A stretch of DNA of 64,000 nucleotides from Clostridia bacterium (GCA_900756545.1 CAAEKO010000043.1:14115-78114); one strand, 5' to 3'; shown: positions 34,209 to 43,400, counted from the stretch's first letter. The notes: generated by a model not told the origin, from the sequence alone. Numbers and translations: made by a program.

Positions 34209-34232
34209 ATTATACCATAGCCGCAAAGCGGC
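34209..34232 (-). promoter_or_regulatory. Extended -10 promoter with GCCGC hairpin before ferredoxin
   Basis: Minus strand GCCGC-TTT-GCGGC, then TATGG and TATAATAG, ending 31 bases before the ATG. The same layout precedes dnaJ. Confidence 0.55.
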
Positions 34233-34334
34233 AAAATAGTATAACTGTTGCCCATGGGCGACTTCCAGCCAAAGATGAGGAAATTTTCCACACAGGCACA
34301 GCGAATCAAGCTGTATAGTACCAGCTCTGCTAAT

Positions 34335-34363
34335 ATTATAGCATACTATTTTAATATAATCAA
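34335..34363 (-). promoter_or_regulatory. Second, distal promoter for ferredoxin
   Basis: Minus strand TTGATT (34358-34363), 17-base spacer, TATAAT (34335-34340), giving a leader of about 150 bases. Confidence 0.6.
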
Positions 34364-34370
34364 GTTTTTT

Positions 34371-35225
34371 TCAGATTTCTTCGCGGTTTTTGTTCCGCTC
34401 TCTGTCGCGGTTGTTATTTTTGATAATCTTGACCTGATCTACCGGGAATTCCTGTAACGCGGTTTCCTTTTCTGAGTCTATCCTAACCTTTAAAAGTCCC
34501 TTTAACAGGCTTACATACTCTACCGTTCCCCGGCCCGCTGGTGTTTCTACGACCGCGCCCTGCCGCGGAGTAATCTTCAAAAGCTTTTCATAGGCCGCCT
34601 GCTCGTAGTTCAAGCAGCACATCAGTCTTCCGCAGGCGCCGGAGATTTTTGTAGGGTTCAGGCTAAGCCCCTGCTCCTTTGCCATTTTGATAGATACCGG
34701 CTCAAACTCCCCCAAAAATTGGGAACAGCATAGCGACCGTCCGCATATACCGATACTTCCAACCGTCTTAGACTCATCCCGGACGCCGATCTGCCGCAGT
34801 TCAATCCTCGTTTTAAATACTGTGGCCAAATCCTTAACCAGCTCCCGGAAATCAATCCGACCGTCCGCAGTAAAATAAAACAAGATTTTCGAACCGTCAA
34901 AGGTGTATTCTACCTCCACAAGCTTCATTTCCAGCTTATGCTTTTTGATTTTCTCCACACAAACCGCAAAAGCGTCCTTTTCTTTTTTCCGGTTATCCTC
35001 ATGCCGCTGGATATCCTCATTCGTGGCTATACGAATAACATTTTTCAGCGGCTTCGTAATATTCTGCTCCGAAATTTCATGCTTTTCTACTACTACTTCA
35101 CCAAGCTCGATTCCCCGGGCTGTTTCTACAACCACCCAGCTGCCTTTAGAAATGGACAATTCGCCGGGATTAAAATGATAAACCTTGCCTACCGGCTTAA
35201 ACCTAACGCCTACTATATTTGTCAT
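34371..35225 (-). CDS. ricT: PSP1 domain protein RicT (YaaT)
   Basis: A 284-residue protein; in Bacillus RicT forms the Y-complex with RicA and RicF that promotes RNA maturation by RNase Y and holds Fe-S clusters. Features are VGVRFKPVGKVYHF at the start, the PSP1 core with GICGRSLCCSQFLGEFEPVS and GRLMCCLNYEQ, where the conserved Cys pairs lie, and a charged Arg/Asn tail. ATG 35225 follows GGAGG by 9 bases; a longer frame is unsupported. Its start overlaps the next gene's stop by 23 bases. Confidence 0.93.
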   Translation of the reverse strand: MTNIVGVRFKPVGKVYHFNPGELSISKGSWVVVETARGIELGEVVVEKHEISEQNITKPLKNVIRIATNEDIQRHEDNRKKEKDAFAVCVEKIKKHKLEMKLVEVEYTFDGSKILFYFTADGRIDFRELVKDLATVFKTRIELRQIGVRDESKTVGSIGICGRSLCCSQFLGEFEPVSIKMAKEQGLSLNPTKISGACGRLMCCLNYEQAAYEKLLKITPRQGAVVETPAGRGTVEYVSLLKGLLKVRIDSEKETALQEFPVDQVKIIKNNNRDRERNKNREEI

Positions 35226-35667
35226 GCACACACTCCTCCAAAAGCCGCGCCAGCTCCGCATCCGGCTCACAGGCTATGGCCTTATCTTTTTCATATACGA
35301 TATAACATGTATTCTTTCCCGGAAAAATTCGGACGCACATATTCCGGCAGTCCTTCACATCCGGCTTTTTTCCGAAATATACGCCGTTTATATTCTTCCG
35401 CAGAAAGGAAGTTGTCTTGATTTTATGGCCGGTACGCCGTTCCGCAAAAAAACGCTCGTCATCCAGCTTATACTCAAAGGACACAGCGTAATGCTGATAA
35501 ATCAGAAATACAAGGGCGCAGCATAAAACAATCAAGGTCGCTTCCTTGACCAGCGGTACGCCCGGCAGGAAAAACCGGAAAATATCGTTGACCAGCGCTA
35601 CGGCAACCACCATTGCCAACACCCGCAAAAACTCTTTTTTTCCCGCTTTGTTCGTCTGTACATACAT
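35203..35667 (-). CDS. Hypothetical membrane protein
   Basis: A 154-residue protein with two TM helices (about 15-35 and 43-60) and a basic cytoplasmic C-terminal domain (for example FAERRTGHKIKTTSFLRK, YEKDKAIACEPD). The tail is about 95 residues and may resemble a small PH-like fold, but I do not recognise the family. It lies upstream of and overlaps ricT, so they are co-translated. Confidence 0.7.
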   Translation of the reverse strand: MYVQTNKAGKKEFLRVLAMVVAVALVNDIFRFFLPGVPLVKEATLIVLCCALVFLIYQHYAVSFEYKLDDERFFAERRTGHKIKTTSFLRKNINGVYFGKKPDVKDCRNMCVRIFPGKNTCYIVYEKDKAIACEPDAELARLLEECVHDKYSRR

Positions 35668-35754
35668 CCCGCACCGCTCCTTTTATCAAACCTGATTATA
35701 TTATAAATCCAGTTTAATGTCAAGGCCTCTATGCTTTCATCTATTTAAGTCAAA

Positions 35755-37116
35755 TTATTTCTTGCGGATCAGCGCCATAGCCTCCGCCAGTGTGGACACG
35801 CCGAATACAGCGACGCCCTCCGGCTTTCGGATTCCCCGCATAGAGAGCTTCGGCACAACTGCGCTCCGAAATCCCATTTTTGCCGCTTCGGCAAGACGCT
35901 TTTCCAATCTTGCTACGCTCCGCAGCTCGCCGCCTAACCCCACCTCGCCGATAAACACCATGTCGCTGGGGATTTTCGTGTCTGTCTGCCCGGTCACAAT
36001 GGCGGCGCATATCCCAAGGTCTACCGCCGTTTCATCAATCCGCAGGCCGCCGGCTACGTTAATATACACATCGGAGTTAGACAGATTTACTCTAGCCCGT
36101 TTTTCCAGTACCGCGATCATCAAAATCACCCGGTTTAGGTCAATGCCGGATGACATCCGGCGGGGATTGCCGAACCCCGTAGGCGTGACCAGAGCCTGAA
36201 TTTCCGCTAATACGCCCCGGCTCCCTTCCATGGTACAGACCACACTGCTGCCGGAGGCGTTTTCCGGCCTGCCCTCCAAAAGCATAGCCGACGGATTTTC
36301 CACCTCTACCAGACCTTCATTTTCCATCTGAAAAACGCCGATTTCATTGGTGGAGCCAAACCTGTTTTTCACTGCCCGCAGAATTCGGAAGCTCATCTGC
36401 CGGTCGCCTTCAAAATATAGCACGCAGTCTACCATGTGCTCCAATATCCTCGGCCCGGCCAGAGCGCCGTCCTTCGTAACATGGCCCACAATAAACATGG
36501 CCGTATGGCTCTGCTTTGCGATCCGCATAAAAGCATTGGTAGCCTCCCGAACCTGAGGCACACTGCCCGCCGCCGATGCAATATCCTCCCGGTGCATGGT
36601 CTGGATAGAGTCGATAATTACCACATCCGGCTGGATTTCATTGATGTATTCCAAAACCGCTTCCACATCATTTTCCGCAATCAGATATAAATTTCCACTG
36701 GAAACCCCCAGACGTTCCGCCCGGATTTTGATTTGCCGCTCCGATTCTTCTCCCGACACATACAAAATCTTGCGCTCCTGCCCTACCTTCTCACAAATTT
36801 GCAGTAGCAGCGTAGATTTCCCAATTCCCGGATCGCCGCCCACCAGAATCAGCGAGCCTTTGACGATACCGCCGCCCAGAACCCTGTCCAGCTCCTTCAT
36901 GCCTGTTAGATAGCGCTCCTCGTTGTCCGCCTGTATGTCTCGGATACGCTGCGGCGCTCTGCGGGGCGCAGCATTCATTTTTTTCGCAATCGGCTTCTGC
37001 TCTGTCATGACAGTTTCCTGTAAAGTGTTCCATTTCTCACAGCCCGGACATTTCCCCATCCATTTTGCGGACTGGTATCCGCACTCCGAGCATATATATG
37101 TCGTTTTCGACTTCAT
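35755..37116 (-). CDS. radA: DNA repair protein RadA
   Basis: Branch-migration helicase of recombination repair. 453 residues: N-terminal zinc finger CSECGYQS...CPGC, Walker A GGDPGIGKST, Walker B VVIIDSIQT, the RadA-specific KNRFGSTNEIGVF and a C-terminal Lon-protease-like domain (no catalytic Ser-Lys pair expected). Start ATG is preceded by GGAG. A promoter lies 35-63 bases upstream. Confidence 0.97.
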   Translation of the reverse strand: MKSKTTYICSECGYQSAKWMGKCPGCEKWNTLQETVMTEQKPIAKKMNAAPRRAPQRIRDIQADNEERYLTGMKELDRVLGGGIVKGSLILVGGDPGIGKSTLLLQICEKVGQERKILYVSGEESERQIKIRAERLGVSSGNLYLIAENDVEAVLEYINEIQPDVVIIDSIQTMHREDIASAAGSVPQVREATNAFMRIAKQSHTAMFIVGHVTKDGALAGPRILEHMVDCVLYFEGDRQMSFRILRAVKNRFGSTNEIGVFQMENEGLVEVENPSAMLLEGRPENASGSSVVCTMEGSRGVLAEIQALVTPTGFGNPRRMSSGIDLNRVILMIAVLEKRARVNLSNSDVYINVAGGLRIDETAVDLGICAAIVTGQTDTKIPSDMVFIGEVGLGGELRSVARLEKRLAEAAKMGFRSAVVPKLSMRGIRKPEGVAVFGVSTLAEAMALIRKK

Positions 37117-37150
37117 AAGTATTTTCTCCGCCCTTCCCTGATTTGTCTAT

Positions 37151-37179
37151 ATTATATCATAGATTTAGGCCATATTCAA
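37151..37179 (-). promoter_or_regulatory. Promoter for radA
   Basis: Minus strand TTGAAT (37174-37179), 17-base spacer, TATAAT (37151-37156). Confidence 0.65.
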
Positions 37180-37239
37180 CAGATATTATTTTTGTTCGAT
37201 TAACATAATCTTGTTTACAATTTGATTACGAAATCAAAC

Positions 37240-37363
37240 TTATCCACGTTATCCACACAGTTATCCACACCCCGACGCCATTTATACACGAAAAAATGCT
37301 GGCTTTTGCCGTTTTTTGCATAAAATGCTGCATAATCCTGATAAGTTATCCACGTTATCCACA
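37240..37363 (+). repeat. Cluster of six DnaA-box-like sites between radA and glyS
   Basis: All are in one orientation: TTATCCACG 37240, TTATCCACA 37249, TTATCCACA 37261, TTATACACG 37282, TTATCCACG 37346, TTATCCACA 37355. Three are the perfect high-affinity box. The 18-base pair TTATCCACGTTATCCACA occurs twice, 106 bases apart, about ten helical turns. This fills most of the 364-base gap together with the radA and glyS promoters. Known clusters of this kind titrate, reactivate or respond to DnaA; which applies here is unknown. Confidence 0.85.
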
Positions 37364-37417
37364 GTTTACATAAATTACATGCAGGTTGTTCGCTTTATAG
37401 AAATATCCGGGAAAACC

Positions 37418-37446
37418 TTGACGTTTTGTGCGGAATCTGATAAACT
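37418..37446 (+). promoter_or_regulatory. Promoter for glyS
   Basis: TTGACG (37418-37423), 17-base spacer, TAAACT (37441-37446), 35 bases before the ATG. The DnaA boxes lie 55-178 bases upstream. Confidence 0.6.
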
Positions 37447-37480
37447 GTATCTATATAATTTTTAACGGAAGGTGCAGAAT

Positions 37481-38878
37481 ATGGCAATGAAAAATACCGA
37501 TAAAACAATGGATAAAATTGTGGCGCTCTGCAAAGGCAGAGGCTATATTTTCCCGGGCAGCGAAATTTACGGCGGTCTGGCGAATACATGGGATTACGGC
37601 CCCCTGGGTGTAGAATTTAAAAACAACGTAAAAAAAGCCTGGTGGAAAAAATTCATCCAGGAATCCAAATATAATGTAGGCGTAGACTGCGCTATCCTGA
37701 TGAATCCCCAGACCTGGGTAGCTTCAGGGCATGTGGGCGGTTTTTCTGACCCGCTGATGGACTGTAAGGAATGTAAGGCCCGGCACCGGGCCGATAAGCT
37801 GATTGAGGATTACGCGTTCCAGAATGGTGAAGGCCTGGTGGTGGATGGCTGGAGCAAGGAGCAGATGGTGGATTACATTAAGGAACACAACATCGTCTGC
37901 CCGGAATGCGGCAAGCAGAACTTCACGGATATCCGAGAGTTCAACCTGATGTTCAAAACTTTCCAGGGCGTGACGGAGGACAGTACCGCAACGGTTTATC
38001 TCCGCCCGGAAACTGCTCAGGGCATCTTTGTGAACTTTAAAAACGTACAGCGCACAACCCGGAAAAAGGTTCCCTTCGGCATTGGCCAGGTGGGAAAATC
38101 CTTCCGTAATGAAATCACCCCTGGAAACTTTACCTTCCGTACCCGTGAATTCGAGCAGATGGAGCTGGAATTTTTCTGTGCGCCGGGTAAGGACATGGAA
38201 TGGTTCTATTATTGGAAAGAGTTCTGTATGAACTGGCTCCAGTCTTTAGGCGTCAAGCCGGAAAATGTGCGTTTCCGTGACCATTCCCCCGAGGAGCTTT
38301 CCCATTATTCTAACGCTACCACCGACATTGAATTTGTATTCCCCTTTGGCTGGGGCGAGCTGTGGGGGATTGCTGACCGGACAGACTTTGACTTAAAGCA
38401 GCACCAAACGCATTCCGGCGAAAGCATGGAATATATTGATCCAATCACAAACGAACGCTATGTGCCATACTGCATTGAGCCTTCTCTAGGCGCGGACCGG
38501 GTAGCTTTGGCATTTTTGGTGGAGGCATATGACGAGGAGGATTTAGGCGAAGGGGATTCCCGTGTGGTTCTGCATCTGCACCCGGCGTTAGCGCCGGTCA
38601 AGGCCGCAGTGCTCCCCTTGTCCAAAAAGCTGTCGGAAGGCGCGTCCAAGGTATTCGAAGATTTAGCCAAGAAATTTAACGTAGAATACGATGAGGCCGG
38701 CTCCATCGGCAAGCGCTACCGCCGGCAGGATGAAATCGGCACACCGTTCTGCATCACTTATGATTTTGATTCCGAAACTGACGGCGCGGTAACTGTCCGT
38801 GATCGGGACACCATGCAGCAGGAACGTATTCCAATCGCAGATCTGGAAGCTTTTTTGGAAGGAAAGCTTGCATTCTGA
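37481..38878 (+). CDS. glyS: Glycyl-tRNA synthetase (single-chain class II)
   Basis: Charges tRNA-Gly. 465 residues of the dimeric, eukaryote/Gram-positive type rather than the two-subunit type. Motifs: GRGYIFPGSEIYGGLANTWD, motif 2 region FRNEITPGNFTFRTREFEQM and motif 3 IEPSLGADRVALAF, plus an anticodon domain. ATG 37481 follows GGAAGG. No T-box leader is visible. Confidence 0.97.
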   Translation: MAMKNTDKTMDKIVALCKGRGYIFPGSEIYGGLANTWDYGPLGVEFKNNVKKAWWKKFIQESKYNVGVDCAILMNPQTWVASGHVGGFSDPLMDCKECKARHRADKLIEDYAFQNGEGLVVDGWSKEQMVDYIKEHNIVCPECGKQNFTDIREFNLMFKTFQGVTEDSTATVYLRPETAQGIFVNFKNVQRTTRKKVPFGIGQVGKSFRNEITPGNFTFRTREFEQMELEFFCAPGKDMEWFYYWKEFCMNWLQSLGVKPENVRFRDHSPEELSHYSNATTDIEFVFPFGWGELWGIADRTDFDLKQHQTHSGESMEYIDPITNERYVPYCIEPSLGADRVALAFLVEAYDEEDLGEGDSRVVLHLHPALAPVKAAVLPLSKKLSEGASKVFEDLAKKFNVEYDEAGSIGKRYRRQDEIGTPFCITYDFDSETDGAVTVRDRDTMQQERIPIADLEAFLEGKLAF

Positions 38879-38908
38879 TATAAACTAAAAAAATGGGGGT
38901 AACCAAAA

Positions 38909-39322
38909 ATGAAAATTGTTGATGAGTTCAAAAAATTTATCTCCCGCGGCAATGTGCTGGATATGGCAGTCGGCGTCATCATGGGTACTGCTTTTACTGG
39001 GATTGTTAATTCTCTGGTAAACAATATCCTGATGAAATTCATTAGTTTTCTTACGGGAAAGGTCGACATTTCCACGCTGACATGGGTGGTATCAACTGAA
39101 CTAGAGATTGAGTACGGCGCGTTTTTACAAGCGGTACTGAATTTTCTGCTGATCGCAGTTTCCGTTTTTGCTATCGTAAAGATCATTAATACGGCAAAAG
39201 ACAGGCTGGAAAGAAAAAAGGAAGAAGCGGCTGCCGAGCCGGAACCAGTTCCAACAAAAGAAGAATTGCTCCTGACGGAAATCCGGGATCTTTTAAAGGC
39301 GCAGGCAGAACAAGAAGAATAA
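38909..39322 (+). CDS. mscL: Large-conductance mechanosensitive channel MscL
   Basis: Emergency osmotic release valve, a pentameric membrane channel. 137 residues with the diagnostic FISRGNVLDMAVGVIMGTAF first helix, a second helix near 75-95 and a charged C-terminal bundle. ATG is preceded by GGGGG. It begins 30 bases after glyS and probably shares its transcript. Confidence 0.96.
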   Translation: MKIVDEFKKFISRGNVLDMAVGVIMGTAFTGIVNSLVNNILMKFISFLTGKVDISTLTWVVSTELEIEYGAFLQAVLNFLLIAVSVFAIVKIINTAKDRLERKKEEAAAEPEPVPTKEELLLTEIRDLLKAQAEQEE

Positions 39323-39359
39323 ACGAATCTGCTTAATTGGCAACAATGCTGCGGTCGCT

Positions 39360-39391
39360 AAAACGGCATAGCATAAAGGCTATGCCGTTTT
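39360..39391. terminator. Bidirectional terminator after mscL
   Basis: AAAACGGCATAGC, loop ATAAAG, GCTATGCCGTTTT: perfect 13-bp stem. Confidence 0.9.
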
Positions 39392-39395
39392 GATT

Positions 39396-39746
39396 TTATA
39401 TGTCTCTTCTGGATAATAGAATTCCCCCGGCAACCGTAAATATGACAATATAGATTACACATACAGCGGCAAACCAGCCATATCCGCTCTCTATCATTTG
39501 CTGCGGGGAATTTGCGTTCATCCCATAAGCCATAAGTGCATAAGGCCAGACATGACCAAGATTCTTGGCAAGGAAAACAAGGCCCGAAATTCCTCCCGCA
39601 AAAGCAATCCCCACAGTCAGCGCAAAGCTCTTTACCAACAGTGACAGCAGATTGAAGCTTTCGGAAAAATAAATCCGCCTTCCGACGATTCCTGCTTTTT
39701 CGCACTTCGTTTCCGGGAATTACTGCCCAATTTCTACCTTTTTCAT
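39396..39746 (-). pseudogene. Remnant of an ABC-2-type permease (C-terminal part)
   Basis: On minus, an ATG at 39746 opens MKKVEIGQ and meets a stop at 39720; in the same frame the text continues FPETKCEKAGIVGRR, then ESFNLLSLLVKSFALTVGI and two to three TM helices ending in ILLSRRDI. The ending and helix layout match the C-terminus of ABC-2 permeases of bacitracin or lantibiotic exporters, which are about 240 residues. Only about 105 residues remain, with no good start and no ATPase gene. A decayed gene is the simplest reading. Confidence 0.6.
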
Positions 39747-39839
39747 AAGACGAAGGCAACTCATTAACACATAATACTCTCCGTTTTTTTATTTTTCATA
39801 AATACATTCCCAAAACACTTCCTCTCGGATAATCATTCA

Positions 39840-39943
39840 AACCGATTCTGTTTATCGGTTAACCTCTACTGAACCACGCGACTATCGCGTGGTTTTCGTT
39901 ATACAATAAACGGATAGAGGTACTTTTATACCTCTATCCGTTT
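39840..39943. repeat. Three hairpins in tandem between the permease remnant and ychF
   Basis: Stems: AACCGAT/ATCGGTT (39840-39860), ACCACGCGA/TCGCGTGGT (39873-39893) and a perfect 15-bp stem AAACGGATAGAGGTA/TACCTCTATCCGTTT (39908-39943). The last, followed by T's on plus and A-flanked on minus, is a good terminator for ychF. The rest may be decayed gene debris or a small structured RNA. Confidence 0.7.
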
Positions 39944-39989
39944 TCGTCTTTAATCCCTTCTGACGGACTACCAGCACAATTTCTTTAAA

Positions 39990-41084
39990 TTATACGTTAA
40001 ACCGGAACAAAACTATGTCTCCATCCTTCATAACATATTCCTTTCCCTCAGAGCGCACCAATCCCTTTTCACGGGCAGCCGTCATAGACCCGCATGCCAT
40101 CAGGTCGTCATACGCCACAACCTCAGCACGAATAAACCCGCGTTCAAAATCCGAATGAATCTTGCCCGCTGCCTGCGGAGCTTTTGTACCTTTGGTAATG
40201 GTCCAGGCCCGTACCTCCGGTTCCCCGGCCGTCAGGTAGCTAATTAGACCCAACAACTTATAGCTTGCTTTAATCAGCCGGTCAAGCCCGGATTCTGCCA
40301 TACCCAGTTCCTCCAGAAACATTGCCTTTTCCTCCGGCTCAAGCTGCGCTACCTCCTCCTCAATTTTAGCGGAAACCGGCATGACCTCGGAGTTTTCCCC
40401 TGCCGCCGTTTCCTCTACTGCCCGGACAAAAGCGTTATTTTCAATCCCCTTGGAAAAATCATCCTCCGCCACATTGGCCGCGTACAGGACCGGCTTCATG
40501 GAAATCAGCTGAATATCCCGCATAACTGCATATTCCTCCGGCGTATATTCCAAACTTCGGGCAGGCTTGCCTTCCTCCAATGCCGTCTTGACCCGCTCCA
40601 AAAGCTCCAGCGCAGACGCTAGAGATTTATCGCCTTTCATAGCCTTCTTCGTCCGGTCGATCCGGCGTTCCAAAACCTCTAAATCCGCAAACACTAATTC
40701 CAGATTGATGGTTTCTATGTCGCGGAGAGGATCGATGGAGCCGTCCACATGGGTAATGTTCGCATCCTCAAAGCACCGCACAACATGCACAATCGCGTCG
40801 ACCTCCCGAATATGGGACAAAAACTTATTGCCAAGCCCCTCTCCCTTTGACGCGCCCCGAACCAGCCCGGCAATATCCACAAACTCAATATACGCTCGGG
40901 TCACCTTTTTGGGCTTGTACATCTCAGCCAGCTTGTCAATCCGCTCGTCCGGTACGTCAACGATCCCTACATTCGGTTCAATGGTACAGAATGGATAGTT
41001 TGCTGATTCTGCGCCAGCTTGTGTGATTGCATTGAACAAAGTGGATTTTCCCACGTTAGGAAGTCCCACGATACCTAATTTCAT
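39990..41084 (-). CDS. ychF: Redox-regulated ATPase YchF (Obg family)
   Basis: Universally conserved P-loop ATPase/GTPase linked to ribosomes and stress response. 364 residues: G1 GLPNVGKST, G3 DIAGLVRGASKGEGLGN, a helical insertion and the C-terminal TGS domain. Single gene with its own terminators. Confidence 0.96.
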   Translation of the reverse strand: MKLGIVGLPNVGKSTLFNAITQAGAESANYPFCTIEPNVGIVDVPDERIDKLAEMYKPKKVTRAYIEFVDIAGLVRGASKGEGLGNKFLSHIREVDAIVHVVRCFEDANITHVDGSIDPLRDIETINLELVFADLEVLERRIDRTKKAMKGDKSLASALELLERVKTALEEGKPARSLEYTPEEYAVMRDIQLISMKPVLYAANVAEDDFSKGIENNAFVRAVEETAAGENSEVMPVSAKIEEEVAQLEPEEKAMFLEELGMAESGLDRLIKASYKLLGLISYLTAGEPEVRAWTITKGTKAPQAAGKIHSDFERGFIRAEVVAYDDLMACGSMTAAREKGLVRSEGKEYVMKDGDIVLFRFNV

Positions 41085-41293
41085 ATTATCGTCCCTTTCT
41101 TTGGTATTCCAGAAAATTCACAATATTCATTATATATTAACAAAAAGATTTTCGCAAGCCTCTTTATTATTTTTTTTAATTATGATATAATAAAAATATT
41201 CAGGGAGGGAAAACCAGTCGGTATATAGTAACAAAAAAATTGGTTTATACGATCGAAAAATACGAATTCAGTATACAAAGGAGGAAGGACAAA

Positions 41294-41980
41294 ATGTCTG
41301 CAAATAAAATTTTGATTGTTGATGATGACAGCAATATTGTAGAGCTGATCCGCTTATATTTAGAAAAAGAGGGCTATGACACGGTTACGGCTTCCAACGG
41401 AAAACAAGCCCTTGAGAAGTTTTCCAGTGACGCGCCGTCACTGATTGTTCTGGACGTGATGATGCCGGAAATGGACGGCTGGCAGGTTTGTCGTGAGGTT
41501 CGCAAGACCAGCGATGTGCCTATTATCATGCTGACAGCCAAAGGGGAGACCTTCGACAAGGTTTTGGGACTTGAGCTGGGCGCGGATGATTATATGGTCA
41601 AGCCCTTTGAAACCAAGGAGCTGATCGCCCGGATCAAGGCCGTCATGCGCCGGTTTGAATCCAAGGAAACAGAAGCCGCAAAAGAGATTGTTTATCCCCA
41701 TTTAAGTGTGAATCTATCCAATTATGAGCTGAAAATCAACGGCAGCCTGGTAGAAATTCCGCCGAAAGAACTGGAGCTGTTATATTTCCTGGCCTCCAAT
41801 CCCAACCGGGTTTACACCCGGGAACAGCTTTTAGAAGAGGTTTGGGGATTTGATTACTTTGGCGATTCCAGGACAGTGGATGTGCATATTAAGCGTCTGC
41901 GTGAAAAGCTGGAAGGAATTGATGCCAACTGGCAGTTAAAAACCGTGTGGGGCGTCGGGTATAAATTCGAGGTGAGATAG
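41294..41980 (+). CDS. OmpR-family response regulator
   Basis: A 228-residue regulator. Start ATG 41294 follows GGAGGAAGG; an earlier in-frame ATG at 41240 is not supported. Receiver: acidic DDD at 10-12, phospho-Asp in VLDVMMPEMDGW, Lys in MVKPF. The C-terminal winged helix includes LLYFLASNPNRVYTREQLLE and GDSRTVDVHIKRLREKL. Coupled to the kinase gene that starts 2 bases after its stop. A TATAAT lies at 41186-41191 upstream. Confidence 0.96.
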   Translation: MSANKILIVDDDSNIVELIRLYLEKEGYDTVTASNGKQALEKFSSDAPSLIVLDVMMPEMDGWQVCREVRKTSDVPIIMLTAKGETFDKVLGLELGADDYMVKPFETKELIARIKAVMRRFESKETEAAKEIVYPHLSVNLSNYELKINGSLVEIPPKELELLYFLASNPNRVYTREQLLEEVWGFDYFGDSRTVDVHIKRLREKLEGIDANWQLKTVWGVGYKFEVR

Positions 41981-41981
41981 T

Positions 41982-43400
41982 GTGTTTAAATCCATTTTAA
42001 ACAGGCTTTTCTGGACAAATGTAGCCATACTTGTTATGGTACTGGCTTCAATTTCTTTGGGAATGACGGCTTTTTTGTCCAGCTATGTTTCCAGACAGCA
42101 GTTTGACATGGCGTCCAAAGCAGCTGAGAATATTGAGCATATGACTGTACTTCTGCAAATCGAAAACAGAGATTACCGCTCAGACGAAATTTATAATTCT
42201 ACGCTGTATTCCTTATCACAGATCGTCAACGCCGATATTACGGTCATCAATATAACCGGCGAGGTATACGCCTCCACGAACGATATCAAGCGTGTGCCGG
42301 CGCGGCTGATTACAGAGGTGCTTTCCGGGCGCACAATATCCCGCCGGGATTATTTCGGCAACTATTATGACCGAAAGGTGTTCATCATCGGTATACCGCT
42401 GAAATATCAAAACCAGGTTGCCGGCGGGATTTATTTCAATACCCAGCTTCCGAATTTGCAGGGCACAATGCTGGAATATTTGAATATGTTTCTGCTTTCA
42501 TGCATCTTTGCTGTGCTGCTGGCCTTTATTTTTGTATATCTTCAGTCCCGAAGGATTACCGCGCCTATTAAGGATATCAACAGGGCGGTGCTGAATATCG
42601 CTTCCGGGCATTTTGACCAGCGCCTGAAGGTCAATACGCCGGATGAAATCGGCCAGCTGGCCTCCAGCTTTAATTATATGGCCGCTTCCTTGGAACGTCT
42701 GGAGGACATGCGTTCTCAGTTCATTTCAGATGTATCCCATGAGCTCCGTACACCTATGACGTCAATTTCCGGATTCGTGCAGGGTATCCTGGACGGAACG
42801 ATCCCGCCAGAACGTCAGAACGAGTATTTACAAATTGTCCGGGACGAGTGTCTGCGGCTTGTGAAAATGACTAACGATATGCTGGAAATGTCTAAAATGA
42901 GTTCATCGGAGTACAAGCTGGATATCTCTACCTTTGACGTCAATGAGCTGATGCGGTTATGTATTATCCAAATGGAGCAGAAAATCAGCGGCAAGAATCT
43001 GGAGCTGGATGTAGAGTTCTCCGCTGAGACTATGAATGTCGTTGCTGACAAGGACGCGATCCGCCGGGTCATTATCAACATTCTGGACAATGCCGTCAAA
43101 TTCAGCTATGGAAACACAAAAGTTTCCATCTCTATTTATGGCGAGGATGGGAAAGCTTATATTGGAATCGGAAATTTCGGAATCGGAATTGCGGAGGACG
43201 AAATCAAAAATATATTTGACCGTTTTTATAAGACCGACAAATCTCGGAATAATGATAAAAAAGGCGCAGGGCTTGGCCTATCTATGGTCAAGAATATTAT
43301 CAACCTGCACAAACAGCATATTTGGGTAGAAAGTATCGATGCAAAAGAAGGAAGTCATGCAAAATTCACAAAATTTACTTTTACACTGGAATTGGCTTGA
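41982..43400 (+). CDS. HAMP-domain sensor histidine kinase
   Basis: A 472-residue membrane kinase starting with GTG. Two TM helices (about 10-32 and 165-185) flank an extracytoplasmic sensor domain; then HAMP, HisKA with the phospho-His in FISDVSHELRTPMTS, and HATPase: NILDNAVKFS, FGIGI, FDRFYKTD and GAGLGLSMVKNI. The first G box has Asn for the usual Asp, a known variation (NFGIGI). Signal unknown; the layout resembles WalK- or PhoR-like general sensors. Confidence 0.95.
   Translation: MFKSILNRLFWTNVAILVMVLASISLGMTAFLSSYVSRQQFDMASKAAENIEHMTVLLQIENRDYRSDEIYNSTLYSLSQIVNADITVINITGEVYASTNDIKRVPARLITEVLSGRTISRRDYFGNYYDRKVFIIGIPLKYQNQVAGGIYFNTQLPNLQGTMLEYLNMFLLSCIFAVLLAFIFVYLQSRRITAPIKDINRAVLNIASGHFDQRLKVNTPDEIGQLASSFNYMAASLERLEDMRSQFISDVSHELRTPMTSISGFVQGILDGTIPPERQNEYLQIVRDECLRLVKMTNDMLEMSKMSSSEYKLDISTFDVNELMRLCIIQMEQKISGKNLELDVEFSAETMNVVADKDAIRRVIINILDNAVKFSYGNTKVSISIYGEDGKAYIGIGNFGIGIAEDEIKNIFDRFYKTDKSRNNDKKGAGLGLSMVKNIINLHKQHIWVESIDAKEGSHAKFTKFTFTLELA

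Noticed and set aside
37240..37363. Chromosomal replication origin
   Set aside because: DnaA boxes are dense, but there is no dnaA, dnaN or rpmH nearby and no clear AT-rich unwinding element; recorded as a box cluster only.
37117..37480. T-box leader before glyS
   Set aside because: No T-box sequence or antiterminator fold; the same is true upstream of proS, metG and tyrS, which sit directly behind other genes.
39358..39759. 133-codon open frame on minus
   Set aside because: It is out of frame with the recognisable permease helices and has no family features; the permease frame explains the segment better.
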